The notes under the pieces: generated by a model
Seen by the model: only the letters and a program-made list of their open reading frames with translations
Told to the model about the DNA's origin: nothing
Database searches by the model: none
In this document: in pieces, positions 22,804-33,884 of the stretch
Numbering within the stretch: position 1 is the stretch's first letter
Layout: the number at the start of each line of letters is the position of its first letter
Made by a program: the position numbers and the translations under genes
Assembly: GCA_001592805.2 (NCBI GenBank)
Contig: CP051143.1
Span: forward strand, 2,294,001-2,358,000
Direction: 5' to 3'
Source: Peltaster fructicola
Lineage: Eukaryota > Ascomycota > Dothideomycetes
Length of the DNA: 64,000 bases

Positions 22804-23931
22804 AGCACAATGTTTTGGTCTGAAGCTAAACGTGAATAGTTGCTGGATCGACGTGGTTCCATCAAGCTGGTCACGCTCATAGATGTCGACGAATAATCCA
22901 CTTCGGAGTCGGAGTCAGTTACTCTATCCGTGAGCTCTCTGTTAGCAGTGGTGCGTCACATGAGGTGGATACATGTACAGCGCCGTCGTCGCCGGGGGAC
23001 CTGAGGACGTGAAGCGATGGTCGGGAAAGTCGAAGACGGTCGTGAGGCACACCACACGAGAAGACGATGAATCCTGATGCTGGTCTTGCTCCGGCCTCTG
23101 CCATGCGGCAAGGCAACCGAAACAACAGCAAGCAAGCATCTGCTTGCATTCATGACGGTACGGAGTTAGTCGGGGCCTAAGTTATGGTCTTGCTTTGAGG
23201 CGTTTTGGTTAAGAGTGATATGCGAGGGCAGCTATTCGGTCCAGTAGCATGTTACAAAGCATCAAATTTGTTCAACATCAGCCTGTCAGGCACCGCTCAG
23301 CTCTGGTCTGCGACACATGCCTGAGGTTTCTTGTCATTTCGCGTTCGACGATCATCATGTTGTCCATCTCATGTACGGCACGGTTGAGAATGCTTGATTG
23401 GAGGATGTGCGGTCGGCCGACGGTGATTACAATCCTTCCGATCCAGCTGAGCTTTTGATACGACGGATGCGAGATGGTGGTTGGCATTGCTTACTACTCT
23501 GCAACCGAGAAGGAACACTCTTGGGTAGATGATGCGTGCACGTTGTAGCCTGCGAGAACACCTTGGAATCCTTCTGCCTTGTGGCCCTCTGTGTCAGTGC
23601 ACACTCCCTTTTGCCAACCCAGACAGTATCGCTGCCAATGTGTAGCTTTCTCAACGAACACTACCTACATTACTAACATTCCTGCCCTAAGCCTGCAGGC
23701 CACGAGCGTCACTCCAGACACCTCTTCTTCACCCAGCATTCTTGGGAGCGGCTGAAACGCATGGGAGCTGCATTAGTCGGACCCCTCGTAGTCGTCGCGC
23801 ATCTACCTTACTCATTCTCAAACGCCACAGTATTCCTCTCCTCTACACGGTCCTTTATCTCTGGCATCAGACGGGCCTATTGACGACCCTCCAACGCTCT
23901 GCGGCTATCAGCCCGCCTCACGTCCGCCAGA
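22804..23931. other. Cyclin-Zn2Cys6 gene intergenic region
   Basis: This 1.1 kb region holds the cyclin 3' UTR and the promoter and leader of the next gene. Only short frames occur. I see no RNA gene or repeat. Confidence 0.5.
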
Positions 23932-26596
23932 ATGCCTGCACGAGAGAACCCGGACGAAGATAGCTTCGACTTCAATGACCTGACGCGACAAGGCTCGAAT
24001 GACAAGCAGGACGACCAGACAGAAGCACGACGCGGGTCACAGGAAGACACCAACGAGGTACCGAAGCCTAAGCGCATTGCTTGTGTGCTGTGTCGGAAGC
24101 GCAAGCTCAAATGTGACTCGAAACGGCCATCCTGCTCGACCTGCGTGCGCCTGCAGCATGACTGCTCCTACGACGAAGTGAGGAAGAAGAGTGGACCGAA
24201 GCGAGGCTATGTTAAGGCGCTCGAAGCACGACTTGCGCAGGTCGAGACATTGCTCAAGACACAAGATGATACACCAACAGACAGTAGGCCGTCGATTGGC
24301 AGGAAGGAGTCGGAGCGTAGCAATGGCGTTGACATGACTGGACCTGGTTTCCACCCAAATATTGCTATGCGCTCAGTGATGGGCGATGCCAACACTATGT
24401 TGGACGAGACTCTCAGCATGCCTGCTAATGAATCGTTTCCATGGGAGATGATCGGCTTAGGACTGGACGAACCATTACCCGCACAGGATGTCATTGACGA
24501 CCTCAACCAGGCATACTTCGACAAGATCCATCCGTCTGTCCCAATGTTACATCGACCTCGTTACTACGCTGCGATGAACCTCGCGCCACATATGAGACCT
24601 CCAATAGCCCTACGATATGCCATGTGGGCACTTGCGGCAGCCGCGCTGGACAAGTACGAATCGCTACAAGAGCACTTTTACAATCGTGCACGAAAGTACC
24701 TTCAACAAGACGAGATGCGAGGGCACGGCGAGAATATGATCACGGTTGCTCATGCACAAGCCTGGATCCTGGTTGCGACTTTTGAGTTCAAGATGATGTT
24801 CTTTCCTCGAGCATGGATGTCTGCTGGACGAGCGAGCCGGCTTTGCCTTATGATGGGCCTGCACCGCATCGACGGCTTCGGTCTTGACGTCAAGCAGTGT
24901 CTACCACCACCCAAGGACAATACAGATAGGGAGGAGCGTCGACGCACATTCTGGATGGCCTTCTGTGTTGACCGCTATTCGAGCATTGGCACGGGCTGGC
25001 CTATGGTCATGGAGGAGAAGGACATATCGACCAACCTACCAAGCGATGAGGAGTCCTTCGAACTCAACAAGCAGTCAAAGAGCATGCGGCTCGACGAGGC
25101 GCTTGAGCCTGCTGGTGTGCCTCACCTTACTGCATTCTCTGGCGTTGTGCTCGTCGCGTGTCTCTTTGGCCGTAACCTCACACATCTGCATCGACCTGGC
25201 CCTGACGACAATGACGACGACCTCAATGGAGGCTTCTGGAGACGGCATAGGGCCATGGAGAATATCCTGCTCGGGACAGCACTAGGTCTACCGGACACAT
25301 TGAGACTACCCAATGGTGTCAACAACCCTAATATCGTGTTCACGAACATGAGCATCCACACGTCCGCCATCTGCTTGCATCAAGCGGCTATCTTCAAGGC
25401 TGACAGGAACCGAATGCCTGCACGAATTTCGGCAGAGAGTAAGATGCGATGCATCTCAGCTGCAGCTGAGATTGCCACAATCATGCGCACGATTAGCCAT
25501 ATTGATCTCAGCACGGTATGATCCCACGAGGTCTGCACAATCACACATACTAACAACACCACAGCTCAATCCATTCATATCCTTCTGCCTCTACGTCGCC
25601 TCTAGGGTGTTCGTCCAATATCTCAAGTCAAGACCAAAAGACGCCCAGGTCAGAGCATCGCTGCAGTTCTTGCTTTCAGCCATGCACGCAATCAAGCGGA
25701 AGAATCCACTCACCGAGTCATTCCTCGTACAGCTAGACGTCGATCTAGAAGGCGCTGGTCTTGAGAACACAAGTGCCCTCCGAGCTTCGCTACCACCCTT
25801 TCAACCGAACCGCGAGATGCCTGGTTGTCCTTATTCACAGCTCGCCGACGGCACAAATGGCAGGCAGCACGCCTTCGCATATGGCGATCAGGGTGTTGCG
25901 GTCTACAACAATCCAAATAGCACAGGTGCAGGGGTTGTGCCATCACAACCTACGAACAACGATACTTTCGCCTATAATGCTGATGATATGGCTGATTTGT
26001 CGACATATGCTTCATCTGCACAAATCCATCTACCTAACCGGCAAAGAACGCCAGGCTCGTTACACTCGAGTACATACCACAGCTCTTCGAATGACAACTA
26101 CAACGTCTACCAGAACTCATCAAGCGTGCAAGAGATGGACACAAGCCCGGATACCAGTGGACGCGGGCAGAACACGCCCAGCTCTTCCTCATTGCACAAC
26201 ATCTCATCTCACACTTCCAACACTGGCTACTCGCCTCCGACAGACCAAAATGTACATTCACAACACAACGTCAACATCGACGGTTCGCAAAATCCATTTG
26301 ATATCAATAACACAACCTTCTCCAGCTTCGACATGAACTCCTTCCCTGCTACGGCATCGCATCAGCAAGAGCCTGGGTATATTCTGCCAGCAGAATGGGG
26401 CTCGACAGGCTTGACGCCTGGCGCGACTACCGGCATGACGCCAGGTTCCGAGCTTCTTAACATGGGCATCACGGAAGCAGAGTGGCAACAGATGATGGAC
26501 GGCTTCACCAATTCTGCTGGCGCGGATAATTGGTCGGCCACTATGACTATGGAACACAGCGAGCAGATGGAGGCTCTACTCGCTTCACGACGATAA
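23932..26596 (+). CDS. Zn2Cys6 fungal transcription factor
   Basis: Exons 23932-25515 and 25565-26596, with a 49-nt intron, encode 871 aa. The binuclear zinc cluster CVLCRKRKLKCDSKRPSC...C starts near residue 52, followed by a short dimerisation coiled-coil (YVKALEARLAQVETLL). The fungal-specific transcription-factor middle domain spans about 190-430, with the typical MGLHRIDG and EERRRTFWMAFCVDRYSS stretches. The C-terminal 300 residues are Asn/Ser/Thr/Gln-rich, as in activation regions, and end in a conserved-looking EAEWQQMMDGF. The class is certain. Targets cannot be deduced from sequence, and neighbours give no hint of a pathway. The gene lies beside no biosynthetic cluster. Confidence 0.9.
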
Positions 26597-26863
26597 ACGT
26601 GCTATTCATGATACCAAGTGTGTTTGGCGTTCGAGGATGGTCGAGCATGGCTCTAGGCTAGATCGTGGTAGTTTAGACTTGTTCGTGTGCTCAATACAGT
26701 AGCTCTCTACTCGATTGCTTTCCGAAGTGGTGCATGTGCACACTTTCGTGATTGTCCAATTACTGCAGCAATGCTTGCTTCCGCTATGCAGGCGACTTTG
26801 CTAGTAGCACATGCTCCTCATCCAGTACCCACAGCCAGTATCAGCAGCATCCCTCGCTCGTCT

Positions 26864-28524
26864 TTAAGTCAAGTCGAAGTAGAGCACTGAGTCCTGGAGG
26901 ATGTCGTTCTCTCCGACGAAGCTCAGATGTCCTAGCTTCTCGCCAAGATAGCTGAGTGATGCAGTACGGACCTTGTCGTTGACGGAGATCTTCTTGCGAC
27001 GCATGATACGTTCCAGAAGACTACTGACGCGCATGGCGCCGAAGGTCTGAATCTCCTCGGTGGAATTGTCTGCTGTCGTAGGGTTTAGCTTGTGATCATC
27101 AACGTGTTGGTGCTATACTTACGATACTGAACCTTGACAACAAATGGCACTTTGCTGAATGCATCTGTGCCAAAGTTCTTCCAGGCTTCCATCATGGTCT
27201 CTAGGTGGATCAGACGGTCGCAGTGCCCATCTTGAATCTCCTTGGACCTCATCAGAGATGCCTCCAGCGCAGCAATGATGCCCTGCTGTTTATCATTGAT
27301 GGCAGTGAGCTCGGCGAGTTTCTCCTTCACTTGCTGATACAGCTTGATCTGGGCGTTGAGACTGGTCTGCTGCTGCTTGTCCGTCGCAGTCAGCGCATCA
27401 GACGTCTCCTGAAGCGAGCTGTCCTTGAGCTCAGCTGAGCTGGTGTGCATCATGGACTTCTGAGCACCCTCGTGGGCCGCCTCGTCAGCCTTGGAGGCGG
27501 ATGCAGCTGCAGTTCCCTCACTACCTCGGACAGCTCGCTTGTCGTGGCGATCATTATCTGGGCCTGCCTTGCCGGTTTTGAATGCTTTGACATCCTCGTG
27601 TTGTGCTGGTGCGCAAGTGTCTTTGGCAAGCGACGATTTGTCGACTTTTGCCATTGGTACGATGCGGACAGACTCATCAGGGATTTTGATTATGCCCTTG
27701 TCGACTACATATGAGTTCTTTGCGGCTTGAGAGGTGGTAGCCTGCTTTGCCTCTGTCTTTGTCGACTTTTGATCACTCTCGGTGGTCTTGTGAGGTGCAG
27801 CTGTATCAATGTACTCATTACGAGCATTGGTGCGACGCAAGTGTGGTGGAGCCTGGCCTTCCTTCTCAGGAGCCTTACCAGCACGCTTTGTCGTGACCGG
27901 AGCAAAAGGCGTTGCAGTGGCTGGCTCACCAACAGGAGACTTGACCTTGTTCTCAGTTGTGAGAACCCAGACAGGAGTAGACTCTTGCTTCAACTGTGAA
28001 CCGCGTCAGTACATACTTCCTCCATGCTGAACCACAAGACTTACAGGAAATTGCTCCTCGGTGGACCATCCTTTGACATTCGGCTGCTCAGTCGTGTAGT
28101 TGTCTGCGTTCCACGACTTGGCATCAGCCGAAAGCTGGCTCTTCTTGGGAATGGTAGTGACTGTGCGTGGCGCCGTAGTGTCCTTCGTGGCTGGCGCTGT
28201 CTTGGAGATCTCGGCTGCAGTTTTACGACCTCCTGCGGTACTACGAGAGTTCTGCATGGCTTCATTACCCATGCTGAGTAAAGCAAGGCCGGAAGTGATG
28301 TTCTTAACGTCTGAGGTGATGCTATCAAGTGTTACAGCAGGCTTAGAAGCTTCAGAAGGTGTAGAAGCAACAGCGGTGGTACTGGATCCGAAGCTTGCTT
28401 CGGAGAAAGAGTCTTCGTTGAGCGATTAGTCAAAGTGAGTTGTTGTCCTTGCTTGTGACGTGCCTTGTGGTTTCAGAACCAAGCCCTTTGCCCGGAGCTT
28501 CTCAAGGGCCTTCAACTTGTCCAT
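26864..28524 (-). CDS. Coiled-coil protein of unknown function, four exons with a GC-AG intron
   Basis: Exons 28524-28464, 28412-28045, 27993-27123 and 27072-26864 give one 502-aa frame. Introns 2 and 3 (28044-27994, 27122-27073) are standard GT-AG. Intron 1 (28463-28413, 51 nt) starts with GC, has a CTAAT branch site and is the only joint that keeps the frame. The protein begins MDKLKALEKLRAKGLVLK; residues 20-280 are Lys/Ala/Thr-rich and disordered. A coiled-coil follows (about 335-395, QIKLYQQVKEKLAELTAIN). The C-terminal 100 residues (ERIMRRKKISVNDKVRTA) look folded and constrained. I do not recognise a family. The gene is upstream of SSK2 on the same strand order, with 333 bases to its stop. 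Confidence 0.7.
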
Positions 28525-28857
28525 CGCTTACGGATCACTGTGTGTCGGGTGTCAGTACTGAGCTAACATGTGAAAGGTGCCAGGCGGCGAAGACTGACAT
28601 GTGTGAGTTGTGAGTGAGGAGTGCTGCTGAAAGCGAAAATGAAGTTTTCGATATAGGCTCTTGGCGGCTTCGGTTCTGCATGAGGAAGGAAGGAACGACA
28701 CATGGATGTCCGTGCGGCAGGTTGGAAGGCCACTGCTAGCAATGAAACTGTATACAGGTCTATACTCATATGTATAAAATGCTCCATAGTGATCATGATT
28801 TGAGTACCCAAGCCTATGTTACAACGCAGAACGCCTACCATGCGTCGCTACCAGTCA
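28525..28857. other. Intergenic region between the coiled-coil gene and SSK2
   Basis: This 333-base region holds the promoter of the coiled-coil gene and the 3' UTR of SSK2, both on the minus strand. Nothing else is seen. Confidence 0.5.
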
Positions 28858-31800
28858 TCATGCGTCCAAACTAGCAGGCTCCTCGCTGAGTGTCGAGGAC
28901 TGGCTCAACGAGCTGCTTCCATACGAGCTCTCGGTAGCCGGTGTCTGCGGCGTGCTAGGCTCGAGACTCAGCTGTGACCTGATTGCTGAGATCCATTCGT
29001 GCTGCAGAAGCTCAGCTGCAGAAGCACGTTTGACCGGGTCTTGCTCAAAGCATCGCTGCAGGAAGTCGAGCCCACACTCAGTCATCTGCTCTTTCGTGGG
29101 CATCTGTGGTGAGTGTCCTCGAGCGATATTGTACATGATGGCCCATTCGTTATCCAGGCTGGACCACGGTCTTGCACCAGTTGCCATCTCACTGATGACG
29201 CAGCCTAGAGACCAGATATCTTCTGCTCCAAGGCGAGCATGTTGAGGCTTGCCGCCACGTATGACTTCTGGCGACATGTACATTGGCGTGCCTTGAACAC
29301 TGTTCTGCCGACCTTTGCCATTAGGTCCGTCAGCGACGATCGTCTTGCCTTGCTTGGCTATCACCTTGGCAGCACCGAAATCGACAAACTTTATTACGCC
29401 GTTGTGGTCGAGGAGAATGTTCTCAGGCTTGATGTCGCGATGGACCACGTTGGCTTCGTGGAGATAGGCCAGACCTTCCAGCATCTGGAAAGCATAAACC
29501 TGGATGAAAGTCTCGTCTTCGATCCTGCCATGCTCCAATAGAGTAGCTAAACTGCCGCCGGAACAGTACTCCATGAAAATATAGACCTTGTCTCGATGTG
29601 GCTCGATGCCGTAGTACTGCACGACGTTGGGATGATCGAGAATTTGAAGGACGACCATCTCGTCACGAATCTGTGAAACCACCGTAGGAATAAGCTTGGG
29701 ATCCTGCAACCTGATCTCCTTGACAGCCATGATCTGTGTTGAGTCGAGGTTAATGGCGACGTAGACGCTGCCGAATGTGCCACCACCAACGTATTGCCCT
29801 TGTTGCCAACGCATATGAACATTGCCGGCAGATGCAGACAGTTGTGTCAGAGCACGATCAGCTTCGTTACTGGTCTCGAGCACACGACCAAGTGCTTGTC
29901 TTTCGACCTCTCGGTCCTTGCGCTGCTGATCCATTCTATCGATCTCGTCTACACGCTGTGCCCGGACGATACGGCTGCTCTCTTCGTCGTCCTTCAATCG
30001 TGATGTATCAAAGCGTTTGCCAAGAGCAGACTCAAGTCGTTGCTTCTCAGCGAGTGCTGCGACTGTGCTTCTGGCACCCATGATATCAAAATGACTGATC
30101 AGCAAGGCCATGCAGCCGGCAACTGCTTTACGGAGGACGGCATACTCGTCCTCACTGATAGACAATATGCTGTGGCCTCGTGTCATCATCATGGCGAACT
30201 CGAGTGCAACGACAGCCCATCGGAATGTCTTGCGATCACTAGCAACACAGTCGTTGCAAATGAAGCTCACCCAGTCGAGGGCGATATTGGTGAGTTTCAT
30301 TTGATGCATCGCTCGACGCTGCTGATCCATGTAGATGGCAGATCGCTGACCAAATTCTGTGGCAAATGCAAAGCAGGTCTGAATGAGTTCTTGGCATTGC
30401 AGACCCGCAGTTTGCTTGCGTACAACCTCAACGCTGTCCATGATCGACTCGCTGAGCTTGTAAGCAGTCTTTCTGATTCTATGCAATTCTTGATACACTC
30501 TTGGCAGGTTAGCTCGCTGGTCGACAAGAAGAGCCAGGTCTATGCCGATTCTTGTAGCAAAGGCAGCATTGGCATCCACGAGTCGTTGCTGACTTCCATC
30601 AGCGACAAGGCGTAGCCGACCCATCTTTAGCTCGAGATGTGGGTGTCGAATCTCGTCGTCGATGCGTTGTCCGTCCCACATGATGGCATGCTCTGGCTTC
30701 ATGATCAGGACGTAAGGATTGCTTGGATCCTCTGGCGCGTCCTCAGCATGGTAGCAAGTACCAAGCATGCTCTCAATGTCCCTGGGTCGGCCGGCTAGAT
30801 TCGGGCATACAATGACACAGAGTGGTGATGTGTCTGCGGTCGACGCCTTCAGATTGACCAGAGAATGGCCTGTAAGAGCTAATGCATCGAGTAATTCCTG
30901 GAACATGCTACGCTCGATATTGATGTTGTACTCTGTAGCGTTCTCGAAACGCTGACCGAGTATCCTGGTGAATCGGAAGATCTTTCGTTGACGCACACGC
31001 ACAGAGTCAAAGATTGCTTTATATCTCTTGTCCATCTCTGGGCCGGCAATTTCTTCCGGTCGTCGTTTGAGCTCTGACTCGAAATGCGATGTCAACCGCT
31101 GAAGTGACTTGGAAGTGAGAGAGGAGAACTGCTCCGCGACTTCGACATCACCACCTTCAACATAACGTCCAAGCTGGTTCGAGAACTCCCACTCTTGTTC
31201 TAGAATCTCAGCTTCTTTGAAAGCGTTCTTGTTGGCAATAAGCTTCCAGTGTAGCATCTTGAAATAGAACTTCAACGCCTCGATGACAACACTGTCGAAG
31301 TTCTCGTCGATGCAAGGTGGCAGCTCCCAGCCAGGCTCTGGTTGAGCGATCACAGTGTAGGCTTCCTTGATGCTGACAGCAAGCTTCAGAAGGATCTGAA
31401 ATTGTAGTATCATCTGCTCGGCCATCATCGCACCCTGTTGAGCAACATCCTTCATCTTCTTCGCGTACGAGAGACGCATCCGAATGATCTCTTGTATCAG
31501 TCGCGATGGAAAGTTGATCAGTGTGAGTAGTTCTTCGATGTAAGGAGGCAGATGACGATCAACATAAGCGTCAGCATTTTCGATCAATGTGTTCTTGGCC
31601 TTCTGGATGATGATGTTGACTGCGTTGAGGAGACTGTTCTTGCCCTGCAAAGATTTGAGGCCATCCTCTTTCAGAATCCTGTCGATGAAGGAGCTCTCGT
31701 CGAAGAGCTGGCCTTCATTCTCATCGACCGGTCGAGCCCGTGGCTTGGTCAAGTCGAGCTCCAGGTTGCCGACCCATTTCTGTAATATGCTCAGCTGCAC

Positions 31801-32865
31801 ATTGATTACCTCCGTTGTGTTGAACCAAGAATATACCGCACTGCAAGTGTTCTGGTATGCAGGTGTGGCTGCACTGGGATGTGCTAGGACAAGAGCTTCC
31901 TGCGTCGGGTAGAGACTCTCGACCTTCTCGATCTTCTTGACGACATCTTGAACCTGCTCGAGGGCTGACTTACCAGCCTCAGCTTCGCCGATAATCTCAA
32001 AGCCAATGATCGATTCGATTTCCTGGCGTACCTTCGATCGACCGTCTTCGAGGATGCGGATTTGTGTTGCCAGGCTTCGTCCGCAAGTCTTCGCTCGTAT
32101 GCCCGTCCATATCTCGTTCTTGAGTGTATGTTCACCTTGTGTCTCCGGCCCACCAATCAGACGTTTCTTCTCCTGCTTTACAACATCGCCAGTGAGGACG
32201 TTCGCCAACATGGCATGCCACTCGAGTCGTTCTTTGTTCGCAGGTATCTTCATTTCCTCCAGCGACGGCTCCATGTCCTCATTGCCGTAGAATATGAGCA
32301 GCTCTTGGTCATAGCCGTCATTGTCCACATAGTCGGTAGCACTTCTCGAGCCATCCGACTCCTCTGTGTCTGAGCTGTAGTCACCTAGGCTGGGCGTACT
32401 CGGGACGCCGAAGAACTCATTCTCCTGTGCATCCTGTCGTACTCGTTGTACGTAAGCCTTCTCTTGTGCTCTGTACTCTGCGTTCGGATTGTTTCGCCTC
32501 GCACGATGTGTAGATCCCTGCCGTTGTCGAGACGAGGGGTGTGTGATATACTGGTGAGGCCGTCGTTGGGGCGCGTACGCGTTGGAAGGCTGTCTGACCG
32601 CACCTGGCCTACTTGGTCGTTGCGAGCTGTGCAGTCCGTTCGTCACGAGCGCAGGTGTTTCGCGCGTGCTTGACCTCGATGAGAAGGACGACATCATCGA
32701 TGTGCCCGGCGCCCAGCCATGTCCCGACACGTTCGTAAGAGGCGTCACCTCATCATCGTTCTGGCTGGCGGGACCCGAGTAGTCCATGTCCTCGCCGCCC
32801 GAAGTGCCAGATGAATCGAACTGCTGCATGTCTGGACGACTGGTGGCAGCCATGGGTGCACTCAT
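28858..32865 (-). CDS. SSK2: MAP kinase kinase kinase Ssk2/SskB of the HOG pathway
   Basis: This kinase acts between the Sln1-Ypd1-Ssk1 phosphorelay and Pbs2 in osmotic and oxidative stress signalling. It is a single exon of 1335 aa. The first ~220 residues are Ser/Arg-rich; a long conserved helical regulatory region follows (about 220-980). The kinase domain is about 1018-1300: GGGTFGSVY, AVKEIRL, HRDIKPEN, DFGAAK and GTPMYMSPEVI, all catalytic residues present. The GGSLATLLEHGRIEDE stretch is typical of Ssk2/Ssk22 and MEKK4. An in-frame codon series continues upstream to 33009, but that would put the start past the divergent uS3m leader; ATG 32865 (MSAPMAATSRP) is preferred. An unbroken 4 kb frame here argues against a generally poor assembly. 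Confidence 0.93.
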   Translation of the reverse strand: MSAPMAATSRPDMQQFDSSGTSGGEDMDYSGPASQNDDEVTPLTNVSGHGWAPGTSMMSSFSSRSSTRETPALVTNGLHSSQRPSRPGAVRQPSNAYAPQRRPHQYITHPSSRQRQGSTHRARRNNPNAEYRAQEKAYVQRVRQDAQENEFFGVPSTPSLGDYSSDTEESDGSRSATDYVDNDGYDQELLIFYGNEDMEPSLEEMKIPANKERLEWHAMLANVLTGDVVKQEKKRLIGGPETQGEHTLKNEIWTGIRAKTCGRSLATQIRILEDGRSKVRQEIESIIGFEIIGEAEAGKSALEQVQDVVKKIEKVESLYPTQEALVLAHPSAATPAYQNTCSAVYSWFNTTEVINVQLSILQKWVGNLELDLTKPRARPVDENEGQLFDESSFIDRILKEDGLKSLQGKNSLLNAVNIIIQKAKNTLIENADAYVDRHLPPYIEELLTLINFPSRLIQEIIRMRLSYAKKMKDVAQQGAMMAEQMILQFQILLKLAVSIKEAYTVIAQPEPGWELPPCIDENFDSVVIEALKFYFKMLHWKLIANKNAFKEAEILEQEWEFSNQLGRYVEGGDVEVAEQFSSLTSKSLQRLTSHFESELKRRPEEIAGPEMDKRYKAIFDSVRVRQRKIFRFTRILGQRFENATEYNINIERSMFQELLDALALTGHSLVNLKASTADTSPLCVIVCPNLAGRPRDIESMLGTCYHAEDAPEDPSNPYVLIMKPEHAIMWDGQRIDDEIRHPHLELKMGRLRLVADGSQQRLVDANAAFATRIGIDLALLVDQRANLPRVYQELHRIRKTAYKLSESIMDSVEVVRKQTAGLQCQELIQTCFAFATEFGQRSAIYMDQQRRAMHQMKLTNIALDWVSFICNDCVASDRKTFRWAVVALEFAMMMTRGHSILSISEDEYAVLRKAVAGCMALLISHFDIMGARSTVAALAEKQRLESALGKRFDTSRLKDDEESSRIVRAQRVDEIDRMDQQRKDREVERQALGRVLETSNEADRALTQLSASAGNVHMRWQQGQYVGGGTFGSVYVAINLDSTQIMAVKEIRLQDPKLIPTVVSQIRDEMVVLQILDHPNVVQYYGIEPHRDKVYIFMEYCSGGSLATLLEHGRIEDETFIQVYAFQMLEGLAYLHEANVVHRDIKPENILLDHNGVIKFVDFGAAKVIAKQGKTIVADGPNGKGRQNSVQGTPMYMSPEVIRGGKPQHARLGAEDIWSLGCVISEMATGARPWSSLDNEWAIMYNIARGHSPQMPTKEQMTECGLDFLQRCFEQDPVKRASAAELLQHEWISAIRSQLSLEPSTPQTPATESSYGSSSLSQSSTLSEEPASLDA

Positions 32866-33082
32866 GGCGATGAGTGGGAAGCTCTCACCGGCTGACAGCA
32901 GGCACTGCAACAAAGCAGGAGACAGATGGTGGTGGGAAGTTGGCAGCGATCGTGATGCTTGGTCAAATGCGGACAAAGGAAAGTAGATCGCGGGAATGAT
33001 GCTGACCATCCACCAGATCGAACTTTGTCCTCACATCGCGCCTTTGCACCAACGACAACAACACAACGATCAATCCATCGCT

Positions 33083-33694
33083 ATGGCGGGCAGCAGATCA
33101 CGAGCCATGGCTAATGTGCTCAAGTATGCCGGCTCTGACATTATGAAGCCAGAAATGCGCGCGCCACTGGCATCTCTGCTGTCGCAGGCATACGGCAAGC
33201 CAGTCGAGATCAATTTTACGAATCTTTCGCAACCACACCTCGACGCAGGCATGCTGGCAACAGTCCTGAAGCAGCAACTGCAAGATCGAAAGAACACTCC
33301 TAACAAAGTCATCCGGTCCGGAGTGTTAAGAGTACAACTACCATCAGCAAACTCAGTACCATCATCGGCCGACCATGCAGCTTTAGCAATCCGAGCACTA
33401 AAGAGGAAGCCATCACTGAGAGGTGTAGGCATGCGCAGGACAACAGTATCGCAAGTGATCGAGGAGATGAAGCTCAAGAAAGTCAGCAGTTTGAGAGTTG
33501 AGACTGCTGGACGTCTCGGCAAGCGTATGACCGCCAACAGGTCTGCCTTCAAGAGCTCTCGTAAGGGTTTGTCGTCAAAGGGACCTGGTTGCATCGTCAG
33601 AGGCGTACATCCATTGCACGCTCAGCCCGCATTGAAGCATGGCAAGCGAAGAGTCGGTGCTTTTGGTGTGCGTGTGACGGTAGGACACTCCTGA
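33083..33694 (+). CDS. Nuclear-encoded mitochondrial ribosomal protein uS3m (rps3/Var1 family)
   Basis: This 203-aa basic protein lacks introns. The C-terminal half carries the uS3m signature: SLRVETAGRLGKRMTANRSAF, then a basic linker and KHGKRRVGAFGVRVTVGHS. This resembles the end of fungal mitochondrial Rps3, where SGRL is followed by a lysine-rich segment and KLGxFxVKVW. The N-terminus (MAGSRSRAMANVLKYAGSD) could be a presequence. In many ascomycetes this gene sits in mtDNA, often inside an intron of the large rRNA gene. A nuclear copy with normal codon use for this window implies transfer. The gene is divergent from SSK2 (217 bases between ATGs). A distant nuclear mitoribosomal protein of another class is the alternative. 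Confidence 0.7.
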   Translation: MAGSRSRAMANVLKYAGSDIMKPEMRAPLASLLSQAYGKPVEINFTNLSQPHLDAGMLATVLKQQLQDRKNTPNKVIRSGVLRVQLPSANSVPSSADHAALAIRALKRKPSLRGVGMRRTTVSQVIEEMKLKKVSSLRVETAGRLGKRMTANRSAFKSSRKGLSSKGPGCIVRGVHPLHAQPALKHGKRRVGAFGVRVTVGHS

Positions 33695-33884
33695 TCTGGA
33701 GTTTGTTTTGATATGTGCGTTCTAGCGAGCATTGTCATGGAAGGGAAGGAGTGAATAGTACATCAACAACAGAGTACGAGTAGCAATATAAGCTAGAAAT
33801 GAGTGTACAGGTTAGATCTTCAAGAAGGTCATGCTTGGTGAACACCAGCAATCAACTCTTCTGCCATCGTGATTGCGTCAAACT

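Noticed and set aside
32866-33009. Extended N-terminus of Ssk2 from an ATG at 33009
   Set aside because: It would run into the divergent uS3m leader and adds 48 residues of low-quality sequence; the ATG at 32865 begins family-like text.
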